From assembly GCA_026702845.1 (NCBI GenBank), contig JADCLS010000003.1:310001-374000 (forward strand): a stretch of DNA of 64,000 nucleotides, written 5' to 3'. The DNA comes from Candidatus Heimdallarchaeota archaeon (GTDB lineage Archaea; Asgardarchaeota; Heimdallarchaeia; Heimdallarchaeales; Kariarchaeaceae). Of this stretch, positions 46,041-54,809 are shown piece by piece; the first letter of the stretch is position 1; the number at the start of each line of letters is the position of its first letter. Below the pieces are notes generated by a model. It had not been told where the DNA came from, did no database searches, and saw only the letters and a program-made list of their open reading frames with translations. A program made the translations under genes and the position numbers.

Positions 46041-47390
46041 ATGAGCAAAGATGGGCCCAATGCTGAGTATCTTGCCACACTTAACGAGCGTATAACCTCC
46101 AATCCTGCAGATCTTGCATCTCTCATGGAACGAGGACAGATATTTCTCAAGCAGGGGGACTATGCTCGTGCTATAGAGGATTTCTCATCGGTCATCTCCA
46201 AGGATAAGATCATGGCTGAGGCATACTATGAGCGTCATATCTGCTATCTTGAACAGGGTAGGATGGCTGATGCCGTGGCGGATATCAATAAGGCAATTGA
46301 TCTGGAGCCTAAACGTCAGATATTTCATCATTTCAAAGCATATCTCTACTACATAAGCAAGGATTATGAGCAGGCGGAGCTACTATTCAAGAAGGCACTC
46401 AAAATTGCAGCCAATCCCCTGACTGCCATGCGTCTGGGTGATACCTATTTTCAGCAGAATAAGCTGCAATTGGCCATAGAATATTATCAATTATCATTAA
46501 AAATCCATCCTGAGGCATTAGAACCCTATGTCAGATTGGGAGATACCTATCTTGCCCTGCTGGAGGTTGAGGATGCCCTTGCCATGTATAATCATGTAAT
46601 CAAGGAGGATCCTGATCATTTTGAAGGTAGAATGCGACGTGGAGATCTGTATAAACAATTTGCCAAGTATGATGAGGCACTGGTGGATTTAGAACATCTC
46701 CTGAAGATCATTCCCGGGCAATTTGAGGCATCCATGGCGATGATTGAAGTATTGCTGGCCAAGGAGGAGTACGAGCAGGTGGCAACAATGCTCACTACTC
46801 TCAAGCAAGAGGCAGCAGGGCATGCCAGTGCATTTCTCATCCATTATTTCGAGGGTAATCTCTACTTCTACACCGAACAGTACAAAGAGGCAATTATTGC
46901 CTTTACACAGTCTCTAACCATGAATCCACGGGATAAACAGGCATTGCTCAATCGTGGTAACTGTTTTCGTGCTCTTGAGGCTTATGAGGATGCGGAAGAG
47001 GATTATAGGGCCGCTCTGAAGCTGGATGAACGCTATGTCAATGGATATTCCAATCTTGGAGCTCTCTACATGCAGACAGATCGCTTTGCAGAGGGAATAG
47101 ATACCTACAAAACCCTGTTACAGCTACGTCCAGATGATTTCTTTGCCACCTACAACATAGCACTGGCATATTTTCATCTACAGGAATGGAAAATCAGTGA
47201 GAAATGGTTCAAGCGGGTGAAGAAGATGGATGGTGGCAAGGCGGCTGCACTGTACAATATTGCCAGAATAAGCATTAAAAGGGATAAATTATCCTATGCC
47301 CGAAAATTACTGGATGAGGCCATTGAGCTACATCCAGAATATGCAGAGAAATCCAAAGAGGATGAAATCCTAGGCATCTTGTACGAGTAA
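46041..47390 (+). CDS. TPR repeat protein
   Basis: 449 residues made almost entirely of tetratricopeptide repeats: about eleven helix pairs with the usual W/L-G-Y/A-P spacing, for example GQIFLKQGDYARAIEDFSSV, GDTYFQQNKLQLAIEYYQLS and GNCFRALEAYEDAEEDYRAA. No signal, membrane span or extra domain. It should be a cytosolic binding scaffold. It precedes the FKBP gene by 49 bp in the same direction, so the two may form an operon. Confidence 0.88.
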   Translation: MSKDGPNAEYLATLNERITSNPADLASLMERGQIFLKQGDYARAIEDFSSVISKDKIMAEAYYERHICYLEQGRMADAVADINKAIDLEPKRQIFHHFKAYLYYISKDYEQAELLFKKALKIAANPLTAMRLGDTYFQQNKLQLAIEYYQLSLKIHPEALEPYVRLGDTYLALLEVEDALAMYNHVIKEDPDHFEGRMRRGDLYKQFAKYDEALVDLEHLLKIIPGQFEASMAMIEVLLAKEEYEQVATMLTTLKQEAAGHASAFLIHYFEGNLYFYTEQYKEAIIAFTQSLTMNPRDKQALLNRGNCFRALEAYEDAEEDYRAALKLDERYVNGYSNLGALYMQTDRFAEGIDTYKTLLQLRPDDFFATYNIALAYFHLQEWKISEKWFKRVKKMDGGKAAALYNIARISIKRDKLSYARKLLDEAIELHPEYAEKSKEDEILGILYE

Positions 47391-47439
47391 ACGATATTAT
47401 AATCATAAGGTATAAGAGGTATAGTCAAGAGTATTGATT

Positions 47440-47961
47440 ATGAAGCATATGAAATACATCCTGGCATTATCGATACTGTTTCTGATGAGTACAGGATCGG
47501 CATACACACATGAGGGTGGCATAGAGACTGGAGATGAAGTATCCATGACCTATATTCTCACTGTGGATGGCTATGTCAAGGATTCTGCCAGAGCAGATGA
47601 TCCTTTTGTCACGGTGATCAGCAATACCAAGCTCATTCAGGGCTTCTACGAGGCTGTGCTGGGGATGAAGGTCAAGGAATCCAAATCCTTTGTCGTTCCA
47701 CCAGAGAAGGGCTATTCTTCTGGAGAATTGGCTGGTAAGGATTTATATTTTGATGTCACTATTCTTGAAATCACCATGAGTATTCAGGGAGAGAGGATAA
47801 CCGCAGCTCCTCCTGACGATATTGAAACTGAGGGGGGTGTGTTTGGTGGTAATTCCAATACTGCCAGTATCATCTCCAATATCTTCTCCTCTCCTATATT
47901 TCAACTTGCAGCAGTTATTGTTGTGGTATTTGTGGCCTATACCAAATTATTCGGTAAATAA
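47440..47961 (+). CDS. Exported, membrane-anchored FKBP-type peptidyl-prolyl isomerase
   Basis: 173 residues from the ATG at 47440. A signal peptide (KHMKYILALSILFLMSTGSA) is followed by a short SlyD-like FKBP domain (GDEVSMTYILTVDGYVKDSA, then LIQGFYEAVLGMKVKESKSF, PPEKGYSSGEL and LYFDVTILEI) without the larger insert-in-flap domain. A linker and a C-terminal span (PIFQLAAVIVVVFVAYTKLFG) anchor it. It probably speeds proline isomerisation in proteins folding outside the membrane, a sensible helper for the many surface proteins here. Confidence 0.87.
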   Translation: MKHMKYILALSILFLMSTGSAYTHEGGIETGDEVSMTYILTVDGYVKDSARADDPFVTVISNTKLIQGFYEAVLGMKVKESKSFVVPPEKGYSSGELAGKDLYFDVTILEITMSIQGERITAAPPDDIETEGGVFGGNSNTASIISNIFSSPIFQLAAVIVVVFVAYTKLFGK

Positions 47962-48548
47962 AGATCATCAAAAAGGTCGATACTTAATCATTACTGATTT
48001 TTTCTATTCTACTTGGGTTCAGCTGAGTTGTGAAGGTGTGCAGCAAGTGGTATGTTCTTATTAATTCATGCTGATTACTTTCTTGTTCTGGTGATGATCA
48101 TCACTATGCATCTTGATGATGAGGTGATCATATGCTGATGATGCGCTGTGACCATATCATTTATATGAATTTTAATGCTTAATGGCTTCTAGTGATACTG
48201 GGGTGCATTTTTTATGAGTTATAGCTAGTGTGCTGAAATTGATGTTTATTTGCATGTAATGGTATTTTCGGACCTTCTATCTATATTTTAGCAGTTTTGA
48301 ATGATGATTATCTTCTCGATGGTGATTCATGGTTTGGACGTTCTGAGTGCTGAAATTACATAATTATTACAGTGTGTGCATTAAGCATATATTTTAGAAC
48401 ACAATGTATACACTCTTTATCTTTTTTTACCCAAATTCCGCATGTAGAGCTAATTAACTGCATTTTTGAGCGATTTATACTGATTTTCTCCCCTTCACCA
48501 TGCAAGTAAAAATAATCCTTAATTATCCTCTCTCGCCTTCCCGAATAG
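47962..48548. other. Intergenic region with shared motifs
   Basis: No gene is supported in these 587 bases. A stretch rich in GATGATG and TGATCATC words (48085-48145) can fold weakly. Segments 48373-48387 and 48398-48418 repeat, on the opposite strand, the 20483-20497 and 20730-20750 segments with one mismatch each. TTAATTATCCTC near 48519 lies about 27 nt before the next ATG and may be its TATA-like element. Confidence 0.45.
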
Positions 48549-49241
48549 ATGAAAAGATTGTTTATTCCTGCCTTACTGCTACTGATCCTGATCAGCAGTG
48601 GTTCTGCCTCAGTCGATGATACCAAGATCGGCATCACCAAGGGAAATACCTTCACCTACAAATTGGTTGAGTATACGTCCGCTATGCCCTATTATCTTGA
48701 TGCAGATGCTACCATGGAAGTCAAGGAAGGTGAGGAATTCGACATCGAGGTAATACATGTACCTGATGATAAGGATGATGATCTCTTACTTGAGCTCACC
48801 ACCACTAAGAAGCTAAAAGTATCTGATCAGATGGATAATTTTGGAACCTATATGATCTACAATGATTGGGATTTCTGGTCTCCAGACACCATAGACTACG
48901 AATCCATTGCTTTGGGCTCCCAGATCCTCGGAAAAGATGAGGAAATCACTCATAATGATACTTTTGCAGAGTATACCCTGTCTTTTATGACTGCAAGCAG
49001 TACTCTTTCAGAATTCTACTATCATATTGTCTATAATGCCAAGGATGGGGCACTTCATTATGTAAATGCCACGATTCTAACCCTTGAGGATCCAAATGAC
49101 GAGTATTCCATGGCTGTATCCACACATTATGTGCTGGAACGCACGAATTTCTCAGAGGGAAGTGCTCTACCCGGATTTACCTGGGCATATTCCCTCATTC
49201 TCCTGCCAATTCTTGCCATTATCCGTAAAAAACAGAAATAA
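48549..49241 (+). CDS. Secreted protein with PGF-like C-terminal sorting tail
   Basis: 230 residues with signal peptide (KRLFIPALLLLILISSGSA), a beta-rich mature part that opens IGITKGNTFTYKLVEY (similar in plan to GDTIIMEYTI at 11393) and closes LPGFTWAYSLILLPILAII followed by RKKQK. The PGF-hydrophobic-basic order resembles the tail of the giant beta-helix protein at 7275. It is expected on the cell surface. No catalytic motif. Confidence 0.82.
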   Translation: MKRLFIPALLLLILISSGSASVDDTKIGITKGNTFTYKLVEYTSAMPYYLDADATMEVKEGEEFDIEVIHVPDDKDDDLLLELTTTKKLKVSDQMDNFGTYMIYNDWDFWSPDTIDYESIALGSQILGKDEEITHNDTFAEYTLSFMTASSTLSEFYYHIVYNAKDGALHYVNATILTLEDPNDEYSMAVSTHYVLERTNFSEGSALPGFTWAYSLILLPILAIIRKKQK

Positions 49242-49332
49242 TCTAAAATTGCACAATCGCTCCCCCTCATCCTTTGAAATTACCTATTTTGTAAGCAAGA
49301 TCTTTAGATAGGATTTGCCACATACGGGCACT

Positions 49333-49803
49333 GTGAGCCGTAAAGTAGAGAAAATACTGAAGGATATGGTGGCATCTATACCCGAAATAAAAGCTGTGAT
49401 GCTTATCACCCATGATGATCCCATTTTTGTTGGTCAGTATGAGGGAGAATCACGTATAAATGAACGGAATCTGATGGTTTCCACCATGTTGGTGTCTGCC
49501 GAATCACTTGTAATGGGAGAAGGAGAGCTGGAACAGGTATATGTGCGACATTCGGGGGGGTATATCATCGCACAATATGTCAGTATGAGTGCCATACTCG
49601 TTGTTTATACCACTCGAGATGTGAAATTGGGTCTGATTTTCCTCGATTCCAAGCGTACAGCTGAAAAATTAGCTAAAATCTATGATGATAAGTATCTTCC
49701 TCTAATTCTGAGGACTGAGGGCCATGATATCAGGGAGAGTATCGATGAGCTTCTGGATCTCTATGATGAGTGGGAGAGTAAGGGAATAGGTAAGAAGATA
49801 TAA
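49333..49803 (+). CDS. Roadblock/LC7 domain protein 1
   Basis: 156 residues from the GTG at 49333; a TTG at 49315 would add six residues, but the GTG aligns with the ATG of the sister gene at 50371. The Roadblock/LC7 fold is visible: helix SRKVEKILKDMVASIPEIKAV, strands MLITHDDPIFVG, the helix with NLMVSTMLVSAESLVMG, and strands VYVRHSGGYIIAQY and ILVVYTTRDVKLGLIFLD. Such dimers bind and regulate small GTPases (MglB, Ragulator). The last 25 residues form an added helix with a GIGKKI end, shared with the GF-repeat proteins. Confidence 0.85.
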   Translation: MSRKVEKILKDMVASIPEIKAVMLITHDDPIFVGQYEGESRINERNLMVSTMLVSAESLVMGEGELEQVYVRHSGGYIIAQYVSMSAILVVYTTRDVKLGLIFLDSKRTAEKLAKIYDDKYLPLILRTEGHDIRESIDELLDLYDEWESKGIGKKI

Positions 49804-49818
49804 TGGAATGAGCTGGTT

Positions 49819-50238
49819 ATGTTGCTCTTATCGCAGAATATTCAGGCACAGACCATCGATACCGTATCTACAGACTTTGTACTCGATGGAAACCTCATCT
49901 CCGGTACAATAGAACTGCATAATCCTCATCTGGAGGCCCATCTCATCGTAATATCGGCAGAAACCAAAGTTCCAGTTGATGATTTGCTGCTCAGTCTGGG
50001 TAATTTTGCAGATTGTGTGGAGGTAAGGCATGTAGATCATTATGAATTCGGTGAAACACTACATCTTGGTGATTTTGAGCTAAAATACTGTGGATTTGAT
50101 TTTGAGATTGGAGTTAATTGCACCCTCACCGTCAATTATCAGCTAGATCACGTTTCCATTCCTCTGATTTTACTAATTATTGTGCTTCCAGCCGGTCTAA
50201 TGATCATTATCCACCCGCGATTGCATCGGAATGACTAA
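49819..50238 (+). CDS. Small secreted or membrane-bound protein between the Roadblock genes
   Basis: 139 residues. The N-terminus is a short hydrophobic MLLLSQNIQAQ that may be a minimal signal peptide; the mature part is a small beta sandwich-like domain with two or three Cys (FADCVEVRH, KYCGFDF, VNCTLTV). A C-terminal span (IPLILLIIVLPAGLMIIIH) with a basic end anchors it. It lies 15 bp after the first Roadblock gene and 132 bp before the second, so it may be the membrane partner of a Roadblock complex. This link is positional only. Confidence 0.7.
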   Translation: MLLLSQNIQAQTIDTVSTDFVLDGNLISGTIELHNPHLEAHLIVISAETKVPVDDLLLSLGNFADCVEVRHVDHYEFGETLHLGDFELKYCGFDFEIGVNCTLTVNYQLDHVSIPLILLIIVLPAGLMIIIHPRLHRND

Positions 50239-50370
50239 TTGCCCTAATACTCAGCAAATTTTACACTAACGGATCTATCATGTGATCAAATATTGGATAA
50301 AAAAATGAGAATTGAACGGTATGATCTGCTGAACAATCAAATACTGATGAAATTATAACTATTCTTGGTT

Positions 50371-50835
50371 ATGAATGCAATACGTAATCACTTAAAGGAA
50401 TATTATGATAATTTACCGGGTATGGAGGCAGTATTGGTAGTAAGTGCTGCAGGAATGGTATTTTATCCAGATTCTCGTCATTCTGATGAGATGGAGGATC
50501 GTAATCTGCTCATTTCCACCATGTTAACGGCTGGATACTCACTTGTTCCCGAACATGAAATGGAATATCTGCTTCTCAAGCATCTAGGGGGCTATATTTT
50601 CGCTCGATCAGTCAATCAGAAGGCAATTATCATGGTCTACGCCCCGGATTCGTTGAAATTAGGCTTAATTATGTATGATACTATGTCTCTGGCCAAGAAA
50701 CTGGCAGTAATCTTCGATGATGATTGGCCAGATGTGATTTTACGCACTGTAGGTGATGATTTAGCTGAAAACATAGATAATTTAATCTCTACATTCCAAG
50801 AAAATGAAGAATTAGGATTTGGAAAGAAGATATAG
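50371..50835 (+). CDS. Roadblock/LC7 domain protein 2
   Basis: 154 residues from the ATG at 50371 (NAIRNHLKEYYDNLPGMEAV). It matches the first Roadblock protein along its length: VLVVSAAGMVFY, the RNLLISTMLTAGYSLV helix, YLLLKHLGGYIFARSV, IIMVYAPDSLKLGLIMYD and the same closing helix with a GFGKKI end. The pair probably form homo- or heterodimers that dock on a GTPase; no GTPase gene is in the window. A TATA-like AATTATAACTATT precedes the ATG by about 20 nt. Confidence 0.85.
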   Translation: MNAIRNHLKEYYDNLPGMEAVLVVSAAGMVFYPDSRHSDEMEDRNLLISTMLTAGYSLVPEHEMEYLLLKHLGGYIFARSVNQKAIIMVYAPDSLKLGLIMYDTMSLAKKLAVIFDDDWPDVILRTVGDDLAENIDNLISTFQENEELGFGKKI

Positions 50836-50862
50836 ATGCTCCTTGACGGTTCAGTTGAGTAA

Positions 50863-51576
50863 TTACAGTGTTTCTATCATTTTCAGTGCTACTCTTCCTG
50901 CAAGGTTTCTACCCTCGATTCTCAGCTCTCGTAGTGTTTTTTCACGATTTAGAAGGGAATGCTGGGGATTATCACTGACTACCTGGAAGGCATAGGCCTC
51001 AAGACCGATTTTCAGTGCAAAATAATAAAATGTGGACATTTCAAGCTCCAAACCCTCAATATAATCATTTTCAATAAATTTCATTACTGATGGTATATTG
51101 TGAAAAACTGCAGGTACAGATACTATAGTTGCATATTTCACTGGAATTTGCATATGTTCATAGGCAAGTCTCTGTCTTTCAATCCTTTCCTCTTTTTGTG
51201 ATACAAGGTCTGAATCACTATCCAGTGTCATAATTCCTGCTCTGTCATATACATCTTTCACTAAAACTTGTGTTCCCACGTCCAGATACTTAGAATACAT
51301 CAATCCCACAAAGATTGCACGTTCTACTCCCACTTTTTTCATTAGTTGGAGCATATCTAGGGTCAAACTACCACCAAATATGTTGAATATGACCATATAC
51401 TCCTCATTTTTATGAATACAGTAGCTGTGTGGGATCCATTCTCCTGTAATTTCGGTTGATTCTTCAAAAATCTCAAGAAATGCATTGCTTCTCGCAGCTG
51501 AATATGCTCCTGCATACACAAAAACGGTTTTTGGTAGTTCTGATCTCCCGAACAGATATTTGGCCGTGTTAATCAC
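50863..51576 (-). CDS. Nucleoside phosphorylase family protein
   Basis: 237 residues, GTG start. The pattern fits the PNP/UDP phosphorylase fold: FNIFGGSLTLDMLQLMKKVG then RAIFVGLM, the central GLELEMSTFYYFALKIGLEAYAF region (E-M-E/S nucleoside site) and VVSDNP with the conserved Asp that contacts purine. The family splits nucleosides with phosphate for base salvage. The glycine-rich GGSL takes the place of the usual GT/SAG phosphate loop, so specificity is unclear. It is convergent with the second Roadblock gene. Confidence 0.75.
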   Translation of the reverse strand: MINTAKYLFGRSELPKTVFVYAGAYSAARSNAFLEIFEESTEITGEWIPHSYCIHKNEEYMVIFNIFGGSLTLDMLQLMKKVGVERAIFVGLMYSKYLDVGTQVLVKDVYDRAGIMTLDSDSDLVSQKEERIERQRLAYEHMQIPVKYATIVSVPAVFHNIPSVMKFIENDYIEGLELEMSTFYYFALKIGLEAYAFQVVSDNPQHSLLNREKTLRELRIEGRNLAGRVALKMIETL

Positions 51577-51683
51577 AATTTATAGGAATATTCATTGTTT
51601 TTAAGATTATATTAGCTACTCCAACGTATAAGGTGAAAATATATCGGTGTTAGTTACTCAATCAATTCTTTGTATCTTCATAA

Positions 51684-52499
51684 TTATGCATCTTCAAGGG
51701 CTGAACTAACCAAATCCACCACCATCAAAGCCCCTTTCTCACTCAGGTGCAGATTATCGATATGTAGGTGGAATCCTAGCTTTTCTGCTATATTTTGCCA
51801 ACTTTGACCAAAAAGATAGTGTTTGGCTATGGCCTGAACCATGAAATTATCTGATTTTGCATGTTCAAATGGTGGATCTACTGGTCGTTCATCAAGAAAT
51901 TCAGTCATACGCTCATGTAGTGGCAAATATCGAATATTTTGATCTCTAGCAACCTCCAGAATCGTCTCAGAATACTCTGTAGCCCTCAAATATTCCGGTT
52001 CTGTGATAGTCTCTCCGATTGTTGGGAGGCTGAAAATGGATATTATACAGTCTACAGCCTTTAATCTATCAATGATGATATTTAAATTCTCCCGATACCA
52101 TGCTTTTGTAGGTTCTTGAGGTAATTTCAGGGCTTTGTAATTCTTGGCAAATTTCTCACCAAAGGTATAGTTGACATCATTGGTACCAATCATGAGGAAT
52201 GCATATGCTGGTTTGGTCGCGATGATCTCATCGAGTCGTTGCACTACTGAGTAAGCCATATGCGCGTTGATACCTGCATTGACGAAGTGGTACTTCGGAT
52301 ATTTTTTTTGCAGTGCATTGACAAAATTGAATCCGATGTTACCATGTGTAATCGAGTCACCAATCATGGCAACCACTGGTCGACCATCATCAACATACTT
52401 TGCAGGTCGGTTGGAGGGTAGTCTAGTAGCTCGTAAATAGGCGTAAATCACTGCTAAAACAAGAAATCCGCTGATTCCAAGGATTACATATCCAATCAT
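51684..52499 (-). CDS. Membrane-anchored SGNH/GDSL hydrolase
   Basis: 271 residues from the ATG at 52499. One N-terminal membrane span (IGYVILGISGFLVLAVIYAY) is followed by an SGNH hydrolase domain with all blocks: block I IGDSITHG (Ser49 nucleophile), block II NAGINAHMAY, block III GTNDVNY, and block V DNLHLSEKG with the catalytic Asp/His. The family cuts ester bonds in lipids or acetylated sugars. The span without a cleavage site places the enzyme on one membrane face, likely outside. Substrate unknown. Confidence 0.85.
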   Translation of the reverse strand: MIGYVILGISGFLVLAVIYAYLRATRLPSNRPAKYVDDGRPVVAMIGDSITHGNIGFNFVNALQKKYPKYHFVNAGINAHMAYSVVQRLDEIIATKPAYAFLMIGTNDVNYTFGEKFAKNYKALKLPQEPTKAWYRENLNIIIDRLKAVDCIISIFSLPTIGETITEPEYLRATEYSETILEVARDQNIRYLPLHERMTEFLDERPVDPPFEHAKSDNFMVQAIAKHYLFGQSWQNIAEKLGFHLHIDNLHLSEKGALMVVDLVSSALEDA

Positions 52500-52613
52500 A
52501 TTCGTCTCTACAGGGTTTCTATTCAAGAATGTATGGGGAAAAGGTATGCATCTACGATGGAAATTACACTAAAAACAGTGAAAATAGGTGTTACTTCTAT
52601 ATTTTTTGCAGTT

Positions 52614-54521
52614 TCAGATATTGAAAACTTGTTTGACCTGAGCAATATATGCCTTCATATCGCTTTTTTCCTTGGATTTGGACAGTTGTTCCCCTTTTTT
52701 AGATAATGCTTTCCATTTGGAAACCTCATTTTTTATTGAATCAACCTGTATATCTTTGAATTGTTGCATTTCACTCAGCTCATTTTCCTCAAAAAGCTGT
52801 TCTACATCCTTCAGTATGGCTTCTACTTGATTTATATTCTCCTGGATTAGAGAAATTCTTGCTTTTAGCAGCATAATACGCAGAATTAATGAAGTAGAGC
52901 CCGTTTTATAGGCAGTTCCTGTGAGATATTTCAAGTAATTTGTCATCTCACGCTCTAATTTCTCATTATCTGATATTTTCATCTCCAGTAATAGGATTTC
53001 GATGAGATGGATCATCACAGTGATCATCAAATTGATATCTGGATGAAGCTCATTGTTCTGAAACTTGGAAAATATGTCTGTAAGCTGTTTCTGAGCAAAA
53101 GAGAGGCCCTCCAGCCTCCCATCTGATTTTCTCACCAGTGATTCTGCAATTAAAGTGAGAATATTATCAGATTTAGTTAATTTCTTTAGAGATTCTAGGG
53201 ATTTTTCAGCGGATTTAATGTCATTGGCCTCTAAAAAGGTTAATATCAGCTGATAATAAGTTTCCGAAAGATCAATTCCCTTGATATCCAGGATGAGACG
53301 CAAATATTCTTCAGATTCAGTATATTTTCTCTGATATCTGAACAGGATTCCCAGTTCTTTTGCAATTTTAGCAGATGTAGTTGGATGAGAACCAGTATTC
53401 ACTAAGATGTCATATGCTTGATGCAAGTGATGAATTGCATTATCAAATTGCCCTCTGGCCCTTAGAATTTGAGATTGATTGATTTTAATAAGTATATCAT
53501 CCTGTGGCTTATTGGTTATTAACACAAGTTCAGAGAGAAATTCCATATGTTTCTTAGTCTTATCGTAATTTCCAGTGATAAGTAGAATATCTATCAGCAA
53601 TTTTACTGCCGGATAGACAATAATTTGGATCTCCTGGAGATTTTGCTGGCCAATATTTCTGGGTAGAAGATTAGTCTTTGACTCGTAAACTACATTTTCC
53701 AAGGTTGAGATTGCATTTTCTTCATCTTTCTGTATCCAATATAGTGATCCAAGTTGTAACATTGCCCTTAATTTGTATTTTAGGCAGCTATGGGGATGAT
53801 TGTACTCAACTATTTCATGTAAAAGATCATTATATATGGTAAATGCCTCAGTATTCCGTTTCTCTCTCTGTAAAATGGATCCAATCCTCAAGAGGTGCTC
53901 AAATTTCTCATATTTTGATGATTTCTGACCCAATATGGGGTGACTGCATAGCAGCCTCAGGGTAGAGAGCGTAATTAATTCATCAGCTGATAATGTTTCT
54001 CGATATTCATAATAAATGAAATATTCATGTATAATTCCCTTTAATGTATTGAGAAAAAGCAAATCATGATCAAAACCTGCTTTCTGGATGGTTTCGATGT
54101 TTGAAATACTTAAATTTAATTTTTCTTGAATAGGAAAGGTATAAATGAATGAATTTAGTCTTTCTTCATTTAAAATAAGTGTTTTCGGTCCTTTTGGTTG
54201 TTTTTCACTAATAGTCAAATTTGGATAATCACTGAGGCCTAAAGTAGCAAATGTAGCATCCTGAAAAAGTGTATTGAGTGCAGTAAAGAGATAATTCATC
54301 CCAATTTTATCTTTATTTACTCGAAGATGATATGAGCCTATGGTATACTGAATATTGGCCAGAAGGATGGTTTTTTCTTGTTTTAGATCAACTGGTAACA
54401 TTTCCCATGATTTCTCTAGTTGAACCATAGTTCCTTTAATCCGGTTTGGTCTAGCATCTTCTTGAATTAATTTTTTGTACTCCAATAGTTCATTGAGAAG
54501 AGATTCAAGGAAGAGATCCAT
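52614..54521 (-). CDS. Large TPR-like helical repeat protein
   Basis: 635 residues of almost pure helix pairs with degenerate TPR spacing, clearest in the middle (AFTIYNDLLHEIVEYNH..., GSLYWIQKDEENAISTLENV, AKELGILFRYQRKYTESEEY). No signal, span or enzymatic domain. It resembles the scaffold part of signalling ATPases but without the NTPase. It ends with a basic helix (KKGEQLSKSKEKSDMKAYIA). The gene precedes the SGNH gene on the same strand by about 115 bp. Probably a cytosolic interaction platform. Confidence 0.75.
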   Translation of the reverse strand: MDLFLESLLNELLEYKKLIQEDARPNRIKGTMVQLEKSWEMLPVDLKQEKTILLANIQYTIGSYHLRVNKDKIGMNYLFTALNTLFQDATFATLGLSDYPNLTISEKQPKGPKTLILNEERLNSFIYTFPIQEKLNLSISNIETIQKAGFDHDLLFLNTLKGIIHEYFIYYEYRETLSADELITLSTLRLLCSHPILGQKSSKYEKFEHLLRIGSILQREKRNTEAFTIYNDLLHEIVEYNHPHSCLKYKLRAMLQLGSLYWIQKDEENAISTLENVVYESKTNLLPRNIGQQNLQEIQIIVYPAVKLLIDILLITGNYDKTKKHMEFLSELVLITNKPQDDILIKINQSQILRARGQFDNAIHHLHQAYDILVNTGSHPTTSAKIAKELGILFRYQRKYTESEEYLRLILDIKGIDLSETYYQLILTFLEANDIKSAEKSLESLKKLTKSDNILTLIAESLVRKSDGRLEGLSFAQKQLTDIFSKFQNNELHPDINLMITVMIHLIEILLLEMKISDNEKLEREMTNYLKYLTGTAYKTGSTSLILRIMLLKARISLIQENINQVEAILKDVEQLFEENELSEMQQFKDIQVDSIKNEVSKWKALSKKGEQLSKSKEKSDMKAYIAQVKQVFNI

Positions 54522-54593
54522 CTACTTAGGATAATCTCGCTTGTTAAAAATAGTTGTGGGTCGTAGATGAACTGGTATAGAATACTTCATTGC

Positions 54594-54809
54594 CTAAATA
54601 CTATGGGGACCATGAAAAACATTGATATTGCCTGGTTTAGTACTAAGCTTGCAGGCTTTGCATGTACAAATTCGGCATCCAGCTTCTGTAGGGTCAGTTG
54701 GTGATTTTTGCAGATAACTAGGTTTGACCTTGTTAGTCTCAATTGATCTAAATGGCACATATGTCTGGAACATATCATATGTAATCCAAAAAAGATGATG
54801 TTTTTCCAT
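54594..54809 (-). CDS. Possible small Cys-rich protein
   Basis: 71 codons from an ATG at 54809. The segment EAGCRICTCKACKLSTKPG has four cysteines in a possible metal-binding cluster. The A/T-rich run before the ATG could hold a promoter. Another frame overlaps the same bases (54587-54778), and no family is recognised, so this stays doubtful. Confidence 0.35.
   Translation of the reverse strand: MEKHHLFWITYDMFQTYVPFRSIETNKVKPSYLQKSPTDPTEAGCRICTCKACKLSTKPGNINVFHGPHSI

Noticed and set aside
48085..48150. C/D-box-like words (ATGATGA, CTGA) suggesting a guide RNA
   Set aside because: D' and C' elements overlap and no second D box stands at the right distance.
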